Notes under the pieces: model-generated
Databases searched by the model: none
What the model saw: only the letters and a program-made list of their open reading frames with translations
What the model was told of the DNA's origin: nothing
Assembly: GCA_944321875.1 (NCBI GenBank)
Contig: CALUMX010000018.1
Location: forward strand, 1-58,787
Source of the DNA: an uncultured Muribaculaceae bacterium
Lineage (GTDB): Bacteria; Bacteroidota; Bacteroidia; Bacteroidales; Muribaculaceae
Direction: 5' to 3'
Length of the DNA: 58,787 bases
Shown: one piece after another, positions 39,004-47,370 of the stretch
Position numbering within the stretch: the first letter of the stretch is position 1
Layout: every line of letters begins with the position of its first letter
Program-made: the position numbers and the translations under genes

Positions 39004-40353
39004 ATGGCTATGGACAAACATAATGATAAATGGGCTGAAAGTTTCCGCCGGAAACTGGATTCGGCGGAGGTGAAACCTTCCGAGGAGCTTTGGGCACGGA
39101 TTGAGGCCGATTTGCCTCCGGTGGAGCGTCGGCGGTTTCCCGTAATCTTGCGTCGGCTGACGGTGGCTGCCGCGAGTGCTGCTGCCGTGTTCGCGCTGGT
39201 GTGGAGCGTGCGTCCTGACAAGGAGACTTCTCCGGCGGGTACGCCTGCGGCGTCAGGTGTCGGAGCGGAGCCTGCTTTGGTTGCCGGTGCCGCTGATGTC
39301 GCCAAAGAGATGGAGGAGGTGCCTGCAGAGGCTGTTGCCCGACCACAGGCGGTTACGGCTTCCCAGTTGCTGGCAACGACGGAGCGTGTGGCGGCCGTGT
39401 CAGCCGTGGAGAAGTCGGCTGAGGTTGCTGAGGTGCAGCCGGTAGCCGTTGCTGAAGCCCCGGTTGCTGTGGCGGATGTTGCCGTTGCGGAGCAGCCTGC
39501 CGATACCGTCGGAGCCGTAGCCGGTACGATGACGGAAAAGGTGGCCCGTGTGAGAGAGTTTATGGCCGTGGCTCCCGAGCGAGAGAGCCGTGCGACGCAG
39601 ACGGCCTATACCTCGGTCCGTGACGAAGATGAGCACACGAGCCGTTGGCACATTGCCCTGGCGGCCGACAGCCGTCTGGGTGAGGGAACGTCGGGCTCGG
39701 TCAACGGATTCATGCCGCTGTCCTATAAGGATGCCGCGCATGAGCCGGCTCTGACTGCTTCCAGCCTTTTTGCCGATGATTACGACCTGATGTATATAAA
39801 GATGAACGCAGAGAACATAGATTCGCATACGCAGACCGATGAGGTGGTCTCATTCCCGATTAACTACTCGGCATCGGTACGCTACATGATTAACGACCGC
39901 TGGGGTGTCAACCTCGGAGTGAGCTATGCGCGCGTCACGACAGAGCGCCGTTCGGGCAGCGACCAGAATTTCTATGTGTCGAAGGCAAAGATGCACTATG
40001 TCGGCGTTCCGGTCAGCGTCAGCTATACGTTCTACGACTCCCGTTACCTTACTCTTTATGCCATAGCCGGAGGAAGTGTGGAGAAGTGTGTTTCCGGCAA
40101 GCAGGTCGACAGTCTGAACATTGGTCAGGAGTCGGCATCGAAGGAAAATGCCGGGTTCGAAATAGACAAGCCGTGGCAATTCGCGCTCAATGCGGGAGCC
40201 GGGGTGCAGTTCAACATTACGCGCCGTTACGGTCTGTTTGCAGAGCCGCAGTTGGTGTGCGACCTTTCTGACGACGGCAGCAACCAGACTACGTTCAAGC
40301 GTCGCGATGACCTCAGTTTCCAGCTGGCGGTCGGTATCCGGGTGAACTGGTAA
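39004..40353 (+). CDS. Dual-membrane anti-sigma factor candidate (Dma-like) with C-terminal beta-barrel
   Basis: This 449-residue protein has an unusual layout: a cytoplasmic N-terminus (1-50) with the anti-sigma-like helix pattern WAESFRRKLDSAEVKPSEELWARIEADLP, one inner-membrane helix (about 52-69) and a long Ala/Val/Glu-rich linker (about 70-212). The C-terminal outer membrane barrel (about 213-449; RWHIALAADSRLG, FPINYSASVRYMINDRWGVNLGVSYAR, ending FQLAVGIRVNW) resembles PorT/OMP beta-barrel proteins. A single chain would span both membranes. This is the architecture of the Dma family described in B. thetaiotaomicron, where the N-domain holds an ECF sigma. It directly follows the sigma gene. 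ATGs at 39004 and 39010 are both possible. Confidence 0.83.
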   Translation: MAMDKHNDKWAESFRRKLDSAEVKPSEELWARIEADLPPVERRRFPVILRRLTVAAASAAAVFALVWSVRPDKETSPAGTPAASGVGAEPALVAGAADVAKEMEEVPAEAVARPQAVTASQLLATTERVAAVSAVEKSAEVAEVQPVAVAEAPVAVADVAVAEQPADTVGAVAGTMTEKVARVREFMAVAPERESRATQTAYTSVRDEDEHTSRWHIALAADSRLGEGTSGSVNGFMPLSYKDAAHEPALTASSLFADDYDLMYIKMNAENIDSHTQTDEVVSFPINYSASVRYMINDRWGVNLGVSYARVTTERRSGSDQNFYVSKAKMHYVGVPVSVSYTFYDSRYLTLYAIAGGSVEKCVSGKQVDSLNIGQESASKENAGFEIDKPWQFALNAGAGVQFNITRRYGLFAEPQLVCDLSDDGSNQTTFKRRDDLSFQLAVGIRVNW

Positions 40354-40374
40354 ACAAAATAGATATATAAAAGT

Positions 40375-40414
40375 AAACGGCATCCCAAACTCAAGTCTGT
40401 GATGCCGTTTTTTG
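40375..40414 (+). terminator. Terminator of the sigma/anti-sigma operon
   Basis: AAACGGCATC (40375-40384) pairs with GATGCCGTTT (40401-40410), followed by TTTTG. Confidence 0.88.
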
Positions 40415-40784
40415 TATCCTTTGTGGAAAAATTTGGATTCTACGTCTGTCCCTTCAGACGGAATCATCCTGTGAAAAAAGAGTTGTCAACTGTAAATCGC
40501 CGGCTTTATTGGGAAAGACGTGACAACGCATTATTGTGTGTGAGATTATTCCCTACGATTCGCCAACATGAATACTTGTAGGACATTATGTGTTTTATTT
40601 GTTTTGCTCAGGAAAGAGCAAAAATGGCAGGATAGTAATTATTCCGTATTAATTTAATCCTTGTCCGCCCGCTGGCGGGTTTCGTTTTATTTTTGTTTGG
40701 CGAAGGTAGGAATCAGTTTTGAATTAGAACGGTAAAATGTGATATTTAAATGGATAGAAATGTTTACCGTTTGCCGTTTTTCTT
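40415..40784. other. 370 bp gap without a recognised gene; contains terminator-like hairpins
   Basis: I see no convincing ORF. There is a 7 bp dyad GTTGTCA..TGACAAC, a hairpin TTTGCTC..GAGCAAA (about 40598-40617) and a GC stem CCCGCTGGCGGG followed by TTTCGTTTTATTTTT (about 40669-40698) that looks like a plus-strand terminator. No TAnnTTTG promoter was found ahead of it. A dyad ACGGTAAA..TTTACCGT (about 40730-40771) may end the minus-strand gene at 40785. A small RNA is possible but unsupported. Confidence 0.35.
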
Positions 40785-41747
40785 CTACCACAGGCGCGTG
40801 TTTCCCTTGTTGTTGGGAGAGATACAGTATTCACGGTTGTCGACGAGCAGCGGAATGGTGTCGTACGACTTCAGCAGGTAATTGAGCCGTCCGCGCAGGT
40901 TGGCCGCGTCGATATTTTGGTCGTCGGGCTGGATGATGCCGAGAATGCGCAGGTAGTGCTCGATAAACTTGCACTGCTTGTTGGTCACAGAGCCTTTTTT
41001 AGCCGATTTGAGCGACGATTCCTGAAGCAGGTGGTAAGTTCCCCACAAGAACAGGGAAAGCGTCTTGTCCTTCATTTTAGGGCCTATTTTCTTTGCGTAG
41101 ACCGTCTCCAACTCCTTCTGGGCCGCTGCGGCGTTGTCGATACCCAGGTAGATGTGGAGATAGTTCAGCATGGTTTGTTCCAGCCAGCCGTCCTCGTTGC
41201 GGATGCTGACGGCCTTGTTGCCGTGGAAGGATATTTTTATTTCCGTGGTGTCCTGGTGGGAGAGCTTGGACGCGGGTTCCATGATGGCCAGATAGAGCCG
41301 GAGCATGTCGGGGCGTACCTTGTGCCAGTATTTTTCGTATTTGTATTTGCTCCAGTTGGGACCGAGGTTGTACTGATAGTCCTTGTTGCGGTAATAGAGC
41401 GCACCCATGAAGCGCAGCATGTTTGCCTGAAGGCGGTCGTCAGGCAGGTACTTTTGCAGCAGACAGTCGAGCAGGGGAGCGGTGGTTTGCGCATAGACCG
41501 TCGATAATTCAAATTTGATGTTTCCTTCGCATGACAGGGCGATTTCGATGGCGTTGACCTCGCCGTCTTCCTTGCGGTTCTGCGTGAGCTGGTGCAGCTC
41601 TTGGTCGGAAGAGCTTACGAATCTTTTGACAAAAACCTCGATAAGTTCGTTGGAAATATGATTATAGTTGAAACCGAAACACTGGTGAAGCGTTTCGTAC
41701 ATCTCTTTTATGTCGGCGATTGAAAAATAGTGTGGGGATGTTTCCAT
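40785..41747 (-). CDS. Conserved-looking cytoplasmic protein of unknown function
   Basis: This 320-residue protein has no signal peptide or membrane helix. It is mostly helical, with repeated YLHIYLG, LYLAIMEP and YLRILGI segments suggestive of a helical-repeat fold. I do not recognise a family. Codon use resembles the neighbours, so it is probably a real native gene. I start at METSPHYF (41747), because the longer frame (from 41867) reads through tRNA-Pro. The start codon is only about 17 nt after the T-run of the tRNA-Pro terminator and no separate promoter is visible. Expression may therefore depend on readthrough from the tRNA promoter, or on a later start. Confidence 0.6.
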   Translation of the reverse strand: METSPHYFSIADIKEMYETLHQCFGFNYNHISNELIEVFVKRFVSSSDQELHQLTQNRKEDGEVNAIEIALSCEGNIKFELSTVYAQTTAPLLDCLLQKYLPDDRLQANMLRFMGALYYRNKDYQYNLGPNWSKYKYEKYWHKVRPDMLRLYLAIMEPASKLSHQDTTEIKISFHGNKAVSIRNEDGWLEQTMLNYLHIYLGIDNAAAAQKELETVYAKKIGPKMKDKTLSLFLWGTYHLLQESSLKSAKKGSVTNKQCKFIEHYLRILGIIQPDDQNIDAANLRGRLNYLLKSYDTIPLLVDNREYCISPNNKGNTRLW

Positions 41748-41763
41748 ATAAATTTCCCATGAT

Positions 41764-41800
41764 AAAAAAATAAGTCTGATTTGCCCCTGCAAATCAGACT
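41764..41800 (-). terminator. Terminator of tRNA-Pro / possible attenuator
   Basis: AGTCTGATTTG (plus 41773-41783) pairs with CAAATCAGACT (41790-41800) across a GC loop; the minus-strand tail is TATTTTTTTATC. The next gene starts about 17 nt later. Confidence 0.85.
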
Positions 41801-41808
41801 TTTGATTG

Positions 41809-41882
41809 TCGGGGTGAGAAGACTCGAACTTCCGACCTCCACGTCCCGAACGTGGCGCGCTAACCAACTGTGCTACACCCCG
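41809..41882 (-). tRNA. tRNA-Pro (anticodon CGG)
   Basis: This 74 nt cloverleaf has acceptor arms CGGGGTG/CACCCCG, D-arm region TAGCACAGTTGGTTAGCGCG, anticodon arm CCACG-TTCGGGA-CGTGG and T-arm GGAAG-TTCGAGT-CTTCT. The discriminator is A and the CCA is not encoded. Its own promoter and terminator are visible. Confidence 0.96.
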
Positions 41883-41899
41883 TGTCCGAAAATCGATTG

Positions 41900-41930
41900 C
41901 AAAGATACGGACAATTTTTATATCTGCAAA
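41900..41930 (-). promoter_or_regulatory. Promoter of tRNA-Pro
   Basis: On the minus strand TTTG (41930-41927), a 19 bp spacer and TATCTTTG (41907-41900). Confidence 0.88.
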
Positions 41931-41989
41931 TGTTTTGGCAATTTTTTTTCGAAAAAGTGCGATTTTTTGATTTTTCCCCGATTTCCGGG

Positions 41990-42595
41990 TTATTCATCGG
42001 GAAAAAGGGAGGGTTCTTCGTTGAGAAGACGGAACGATTTGCGGTGGAAAGGCGAGGCTCCGAACGTTTCGATGGCTTTTCTGTGAGCCTTTGTCGGGTA
42101 TCCCTTGTTGACTTTCCAGCCGTATTGCGGGAATTGTGCGTCGATTCGTGCCATGTACTCGTCGCGGTGGGTCTTGGCAAGAATGGAGGCTGCCGCTATG
42201 CTCATCATTTTTCCGTCACCTTTGACGATGCAGGTGTGGGGAATGCCTTCGTAGGGATTGAAGCGGTTGCCGTCGATGAGCAGGTGGTCAGGTATCACGC
42301 CGAGTCCTTTGATGGCGCGGTGCATGGCGAGAAACGAAGCGTTGAGGATGTTGATTTTGTCGATTTCCTCTTCCGTCACTATGCCTACCGCCCAGGCAAC
42401 GGCATCTTTTTCGATTTGCGGGCGCAGCAGGTCGCGTTTACGCTCGCTCAATTGTTTGGAGTCGTTGAGCAGCTCGTTCTCATAACCTTCAGGCAGGATG
42501 ACGGCCGCTGCAAATACCGGTCCGGCGAGACAGCCTCTTCCGGCTTCGTCGCATCCGGCCTCGACTCGTCCGGGTTCAAGACAAGGTAAAAGCAT
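41990..42595 (-). CDS. rnhB: Ribonuclease HII
   Basis: This 201-residue enzyme removes RNA from RNA:DNA hybrids and nicks at single ribonucleotides. It contains the RNase HII signature [23 protein letters not shown] near residue 12, the second acidic site HLLIDGN and the [21 protein letters not shown] block. Length is normal. It is the second gene after the polyprenyl synthase (23 bp gap). Its stop is close to the tRNA-Pro promoter, and no strong terminator was found. Confidence 0.97.
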   Translation of the reverse strand: MLLPCLEPGRVEAGCDEAGRGCLAGPVFAAAVILPEGYENELLNDSKQLSERKRDLLRPQIEKDAVAWAVGIVTEEEIDKINILNASFLAMHRAIKGLGVIPDHLLIDGNRFNPYEGIPHTCIVKGDGKMMSIAAASILAKTHRDEYMARIDAQFPQYGWKVNKGYPTKAHRKAIETFGASPFHRKSFRLLNEEPSLFPDE

Positions 42596-42618
42596 GGGAT
42601 ATGTTTGAATGAAGAGGA

Positions 42619-43593
42619 TTAATTGTGACGTTTGATGATGAAGTCGAAGAGCGCGAGAAACGCAGTCTTGGCCTCGCTTTCAGGATATTCCTCCAGGATG
42701 CGGATGGCCTCGTTGCGCAGTCGTTCCATCGATTTGTAGGCATAGTCGATACCTCCCTGCTCCTTCGCAAATTCGATAAGCGTCTCGATTTGTTCCGTTG
42801 TCAGCTGGTCCTGCTGCATCAGTTGCTGCATTTCAGGCAGACGCGGCGACAGCGTGTTGTGGAGCGCATAGATGAGCGGAAGCGTCACTTTGCCCTCGCG
42901 CAGGTCGTTGCCGGTCGGCTTTCCGATGGCGTCGTCCTTGAAATAGTCGAAAATGTCGTCCTTGATTTGGAAACAGAGTCCCAGCAGTTCGGTGAAGCGT
43001 GACAGCTTGTCGATGTCGGCCGGGTCGGCGTCGATGGCATAGCCGCCTACTTGCACGCAGCTGCGGAAGAGCGACGCTGTTTTCTTGCGTATGATGTTGT
43101 AGTAATTTTCCTCGTCGATGGCATGGTGCTTGGCGATGTCAATCTGGTCGAGCTCGCCGGTCGACAGTTCCTTGCCGAGGTCGGAAATGGTGGAAATCAC
43201 TTTCAGGTCGCCGGTCTTGATGGCGCAGGCAAGCGCGTTGCTCACGAAGAAGTCGCCTACAAGTACGGCTATATGGTTGTCCCAAACGCTGTTGATGGTA
43301 TCTTTGCCTCTCCGTTTCTTGGTCTCGTCGACAACGTCGTCGTGGATGAGTGAGGCGTTGTGGAGCAGCTCAAGAGCGGCAGCACCATAGAGCACCCTCT
43401 CGTCTACTTTCCCCAGAAACTTGGCGCTGAGGATGGCAATAATCGGGCGTATCTGCTTCCCTTTGGTGGTCAGATAGGTATCGATGATGCCGTTCAGCAA
43501 TGCGCTGTTGCTTGCAAGCGACTCTCTGATAATCACTTGCAACTGCTGCAGCTCCGCTGATATTGATTCTTTTATTTCTCCAAAATTCGTCAT
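42619..43593 (-). CDS. Trans-polyprenyl diphosphate synthase
   Basis: This 324-residue all-helical prenyltransferase has two Asp-rich motifs: [15 protein letters not shown] (first DDxxD) and [13 protein letters not shown] (second). KGKQIRPI near residue 43 binds IPP. Long-chain members (octaprenyl or heptaprenyl synthases, IspB-like) make quinone side chains; chain length cannot be read reliably here. I start at MTNFGEIKE (43593), since the ATG at 43614 overlaps the -7 box TACTTTTG (43612-43619). It is first gene in the operon with rnhB and divergent from polA. Confidence 0.93.
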   Translation of the reverse strand: MTNFGEIKESISAELQQLQVIIRESLASNSALLNGIIDTYLTTKGKQIRPIIAILSAKFLGKVDERVLYGAAALELLHNASLIHDDVVDETKKRRGKDTINSVWDNHIAVLVGDFFVSNALACAIKTGDLKVISTISDLGKELSTGELDQIDIAKHHAIDEENYYNIIRKKTASLFRSCVQVGGYAIDADPADIDKLSRFTELLGLCFQIKDDIFDYFKDDAIGKPTGNDLREGKVTLPLIYALHNTLSPRLPEMQQLMQQDQLTTEQIETLIEFAKEQGGIDYAYKSMERLRNEAIRILEEYPESEAKTAFLALFDFIIKRHN

Positions 43594-43611
43594 AAAACGA
43601 TTTTTAAGACA

Positions 43612-43619
43612 CAAAAGTA
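43612..43619 (-). promoter_or_regulatory. -7 box for the polyprenyl synthase-rnhB operon
   Basis: TACTTTTG on the minus strand, 18 nt before the ATG at 43593. No clear -33. It decides the start codon. Confidence 0.6.
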
Positions 43620-43719
43620 ATAATTAATTCCACGATTGTTGTAATTTCACGGTTGAATTATATTATTTGTTTTTAATTTTTTACTTTTTTTAGAAAAGAG
43701 AGAAAATTTAACTTTATAT

Positions 43720-46497
43720 ATGGGAGAGAGAAAGCTGTTTCTTTTAGACGCCTATGCGTTGATTTTCCGTGCCTATTATGCGATGAAAAATTCGCAGCGG
43801 GTGACGTCGGCCGGCATGAACACGTCGGCCATCTTCGGTTTTGTCAATACGTTGGAGGAAATTCTGAAAAAGGAGGCGCCTTCCCACATCGCCGTTTGTT
43901 TCGACCCGGCAGGGAAGACGTTCCGCCACGAGATGTTTCCCGACTATAAGGCCGGCCGGGAGGCGACGCCGGAGGATATCAAGCGGGCGATTCCCTACAT
44001 TAAGGACATTATCCGCGCTTACCGCATACCGGTTATCGAGGTGGAAGGTTATGAGGCTGACGACGTTATCGGCACGCTTGCGCTGAAGGCGGCAGCCCGC
44101 GGCTTCGACACGTTCATCATGTCGCCCGACAAGGACCTTGGCCAGCTTGTAGGCAACGGTGTGCGCATCTACCGTCCCGGCATGAAGGGGCAGGATGCTG
44201 AAATCCGCGGAGAGAAGGAAGTGTGCGAGTTGTTCGGCATCAACCGTGCGTCGCAGGTCATTGACATGCTGGCGCTCATGGGTGATAAGGTGGACAATAT
44301 CGTCGGATGTCCGGGTGTCGGTGAGAAGACGGCTTCGAAACTGATACAGGAGTTTGGCACGGTGGAGAACCTGGTGGCGAACACCGACAAGCTCAAGGGG
44401 GCCATCAAGACGAAGGTCGAGGCCAACGTTGAAAGCATTCTCTTTTCGAAAAAATTGGCTACGATATGTACGGAGGTGCCGGTTGAGTTCGATGAGGAAC
44501 TGTGTGCCGTGAAGCCGATTGACGCAGAGGCTATTACCGCTCTGTTCACGGAGCTGGAGTTCCGCACGCTGTTGAAGCGTGTGTTGCCTGATGCCGCGCC
44601 TGCTGTGGCAAAAGCAGCTCCGGTAAAAGCCGCCGACCCGATGGAGCCGACTTTGTTTGACGACCTGATGGAGCAGGAGCCTGAGGCCGGCGAGACTTCC
44701 GACGTGCTTCAGTGCAACGTGACAGTAGCCACGGAAGCTGACCTTGGGACACTTGTCGACCGTGCGGTGGTTTCGGGCAGAGTGGGGTTTCACGTGCTGG
44801 CTTCGGCGGGTGAGTCGATGCGCTCGCAGTTGGCGGGCGTGGCGGTTACGCTCGACGACGGCGAGGCGTTCTATGTGGCTGTGCCCGACGCTGATTCTGC
44901 CGATTTTGCAGCCGCCGAGCTTCGCCGTCTGTTTGAGTCGGACAAGGTGGAGAAGGTGGGCGGCGACCTGAAGCGTGCGATGATTGTGCTGAAACGTCAT
45001 TTGGGTATCAGCATCGTAGCTCCTTATTATGACAATACGATTGCCCACTATCTGCTGCAGCCGGAAATGAACCATTCGCTGGAGCGTCTGGCGGAAATTC
45101 ACCTGCATAAGGTGATGCCCGTAGCGGAGATTCCGGTGGGCATCAAGACCAATAAGTTTGACGCGGCAGCCGACCTCGATGTGGAAGCGGCCGCAAAGCT
45201 GGCAGGTGCCGCAGCCTGCGCCCATCGCCGTCTGCAGGGCATTCTCGACGGTATGGTGCGGGAAAATGAGATGTGCCATCTGCTCCACGACATTGAGTTC
45301 CCTCTCGTGGAGGTGCTGGCCGATATGGAGATGACGGGTGTGCGTATCGACGTTGATACGCTGAAAGCCTATTCTGCGGTGCTGGGCGAGCGGCTGACAG
45401 CCATCGAGAAGGAATGCATCGAGCTGGCGGGCGTACAGTTTAACGTCGGGTCTCCGGCACAGGTGGGCGAGGTGCTGTTCGACCGTCTGAAAATTGACGA
45501 GAAGGCGAAAAAGACACGCTCCGGTCAATACTCCACAACGGAGGAGATACTTGAGAAACTCTCGTCGCGTCATCCGATTGTAGGTAAGATTCTTGAATTC
45601 CGTAAGTTGAAGAAACTGTTGTCAACCTATGTGGATGCGCTCCCTGCCCTGATTAATCCTGAGACGGGAAAGATACATACGACATTCAATCAGACGGTTA
45701 CGGCTACCGGACGACTTTCGTCGACAGGTCCTAACCTGCAAAACATACCGATACGCAACGACGACGGCCGTGAAATCCGCAAGGCGTTCATTCCCGATGA
45801 GGGGAACGTGTTCCTGTCGGCCGATTACTCGCAGATTGAGTTGCGCATCGTGGCCAACATCAGCAAGGACGAGGCGATGGTGGAGGCCTTCCTGGCGGGT
45901 GACGATATTCACCGTGCCACTGCCGCCAAGATTTTCCATGAGGATATTGCCGACGTGACTGCCGACCAACGGCGTAAGGCGAAAACCGCCAATTTCGGCA
46001 TGATTTACGGCATTTCAACCTTCGGCCTTTCCGAACGTCTTCAAATTCCGCGCTCGGAGGCAAAGGCGATAATCGACGGCTATTTCGCCACCTTCCCCGG
46101 TGTGCGCCGTTTTATGGATGAGAGCATTGAGCAGACACGCAAGCGCGGCTATGTGACGACTCTTTTCGGCCGTCGCCGCTTGTTGCCTGACATCAACTCT
46201 CGTAACGCTGTGGTGCGCGGCTATGCCGAGCGAAACGCCATTAATGCCCCTATTCAGGGTACGGCAGCCGACATTATCAAGATTGCCATGGTGCGTGTCT
46301 TCCGCCGTTTCAAGGCTGAGAACATCCGTTCGAAGATGATTTTGCAGGTGCATGACGAATTGAACTTCGACGTTTTCCCCGACGAGCTGGACAAGGTGAC
46401 GGCTATCGTGCGCGAAGAAATGGAGGGCGCTTTCCACGCAACCGTTCCATTGGTGGCCGATTACGGCACCGGCGCCAACTGGTTGGAAGCCCATTAA
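43720..46497 (+). CDS. polA: DNA polymerase I with degenerate proofreading domain
   Basis: This 925-residue enzyme fills gaps in repair and Okazaki processing. Its parts are the 5'-3' nuclease (about 1-290; LLDAYALIFRAYYA, EGYEADDVIGTLA, MGDKVDNIVGCPGVGEKTA), a linker, a 3'-5' exonuclease-like domain (about 340-540) and the polymerase (about 545-925; motif A SADYSQIELR, motif B RRKAKTANFGMIYG, motif C LQVHDELNFD). In the exo domain the usual FDTET is FHVLA (357-361), LKYD is LKRA (417-420) and the AEDAD region is AACAH (498-502). The three catalytic acidic sites appear lost, so it should lack proofreading. Transcription may start almost at the ATG (TAACTTTA at 43709-43716). Confidence 0.97.
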   Translation: MGERKLFLLDAYALIFRAYYAMKNSQRVTSAGMNTSAIFGFVNTLEEILKKEAPSHIAVCFDPAGKTFRHEMFPDYKAGREATPEDIKRAIPYIKDIIRAYRIPVIEVEGYEADDVIGTLALKAAARGFDTFIMSPDKDLGQLVGNGVRIYRPGMKGQDAEIRGEKEVCELFGINRASQVIDMLALMGDKVDNIVGCPGVGEKTASKLIQEFGTVENLVANTDKLKGAIKTKVEANVESILFSKKLATICTEVPVEFDEELCAVKPIDAEAITALFTELEFRTLLKRVLPDAAPAVAKAAPVKAADPMEPTLFDDLMEQEPEAGETSDVLQCNVTVATEADLGTLVDRAVVSGRVGFHVLASAGESMRSQLAGVAVTLDDGEAFYVAVPDADSADFAAAELRRLFESDKVEKVGGDLKRAMIVLKRHLGISIVAPYYDNTIAHYLLQPEMNHSLERLAEIHLHKVMPVAEIPVGIKTNKFDAAADLDVEAAAKLAGAAACAHRRLQGILDGMVRENEMCHLLHDIEFPLVEVLADMEMTGVRIDVDTLKAYSAVLGERLTAIEKECIELAGVQFNVGSPAQVGEVLFDRLKIDEKAKKTRSGQYSTTEEILEKLSSRHPIVGKILEFRKLKKLLSTYVDALPALINPETGKIHTTFNQTVTATGRLSSTGPNLQNIPIRNDDGREIRKAFIPDEGNVFLSADYSQIELRIVANISKDEAMVEAFLAGDDIHRATAAKIFHEDIADVTADQRRKAKTANFGMIYGISTFGLSERLQIPRSEAKAIIDGYFATFPGVRRFMDESIEQTRKRGYVTTLFGRRRLLPDINSRNAVVRGYAERNAINAPIQGTAADIIKIAMVRVFRRFKAENIRSKMILQVHDELNFDVFPDELDKVTAIVREEMEGAFHATVPLVADYGTGANWLEAH

Positions 46498-46540
46498 TCG
46501 GACTTCCTGTCTGGAGCACTATAATTTCCCAACTGAACAT

Positions 46541-46582
46541 AAAAAGACCTGCTCAGCGTATTCCTGAGCAAGTCTTTTCTAT
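46541..46582. terminator. Bidirectional terminator after polA
   Basis: A stem of about 17 bp (AAAAGACCTGCTCAG.. with CTGAGCA..GTCTTTTC, imperfect); T-rich on both strands. It also serves the convergent gene at 46610. Confidence 0.88.
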
Positions 46583-46609
46583 TGAAATCCTAATTATGAA
46601 TGCTTGTAA

Positions 46610-47098
46610 TTAGTTCTTGGGGATTGGAACATTTTTAAATGCAATAGGTCCTTCCCCGTAAGGTTTAACGGAAATGTTAAAACCATACAATGAGATATTG
46701 ATTTTAGTAAATGATGTTGCATTTGGGTCAACTTCCTCTATTGTAATTGCACCTTTTTGTACAATGCCATTAGGTAAGGAAAAAGAAACACTGCTGTAGA
46801 TAGAACCAGAAAGGGTTGCATTGGCAATGTCAATGCTTATTGAACTCATATCATAATAATTACCTTTATTATCAAAGGCCTCTGTTTTTTCTAATCCGTA
46901 TTTCCCCAACATTATTGGATGTAAATCTTTTCCGGTATCATTGGCTATTGTGAATTGTATAGTGGCTGTGTTTCCCTGCATAGTTATTTTTTTGAAGTTT
47001 ACCGTGATTCCTGGTGCTTCACAAACAATCTGTTGAGCAAAAGCAGAGCCGGTGCAGAAAATAGACATTAATAATGTCAAAAATAAAAACTTTTTCAT
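46610..47098 (-). CDS. Small secreted protein of unknown function
   Basis: This 162-residue protein has a signal peptide (1-21, ending SAFAQ) and an all-beta mature domain (ITVNFKKITMQGNTATIQFTIANDTGKDLHPI .. NISLYGFNISVKPYG) with the look of an immunoglobulin-like fold; it has one Cys and no lipobox. I know no family for it. The gene and its surroundings are distinctly more AT-rich than polA or the downstream operon, which may indicate acquisition. It has its own promoter (47149-47178) and shares the polA terminator. Confidence 0.7.
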   Translation of the reverse strand: MKKFLFLTLLMSIFCTGSAFAQQIVCEAPGITVNFKKITMQGNTATIQFTIANDTGKDLHPIMLGKYGLEKTEAFDNKGNYYDMSSISIDIANATLSGSIYSSVSFSLPNGIVQKGAITIEEVDPNATSFTKINISLYGFNISVKPYGEGPIAFKNVPIPKN

Positions 47099-47148
47099 GT
47101 TTTATGAATTTAAAATATTAATGATTGGATTTCTCCGTATTTAATTAG

Positions 47149-47178
47149 CAAATATAGAATTCTGTTCCCCTAATGCAA
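47149..47178 (-). promoter_or_regulatory. Promoter of the small secreted protein gene
   Basis: On the minus strand TTG (47178-47176), a 19 bp spacer and TATATTTG (47156-47149). Confidence 0.8.
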
Positions 47179-47285
47179 TTTTTCAAAGGTTAAAATAAAT
47201 TCTAAACCTAAAAGCAAATATACCACTTCTTTTGAAATGAAGATTAATTTTTGTAAGAAATATTTAGAAAAGTTTAGATGGAGCA

Positions 47286-47341
47286 ACAAAAAATCGGATA
47301 GGATGCACGGCTTTTGGCATACTATCCGATTGTATTACATG
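47286..47341 (-). terminator. Terminator of the smr-EFR1 operon
   Basis: AATCGGATAG (47292-47301) pairs with CTATCCGATT (47332-47341); the minus-strand tail is TTTTTTG. Confidence 0.85.
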
Positions 47342-47370
47342 ATTTTTTGATTGGAATTCCGTTGACAGAA

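Noticed and set aside
41748..41867. N-terminal extension of the unknown gene at 40785
   Set aside because: The extra codons translate the tRNA-Pro gene and its terminator.
43744..45573. 609-codon open frame on the minus strand
   Set aside because: It lies entirely within polA on the other strand, is rich in Arg/His/Gln without motifs, and is a codon-bias shadow.
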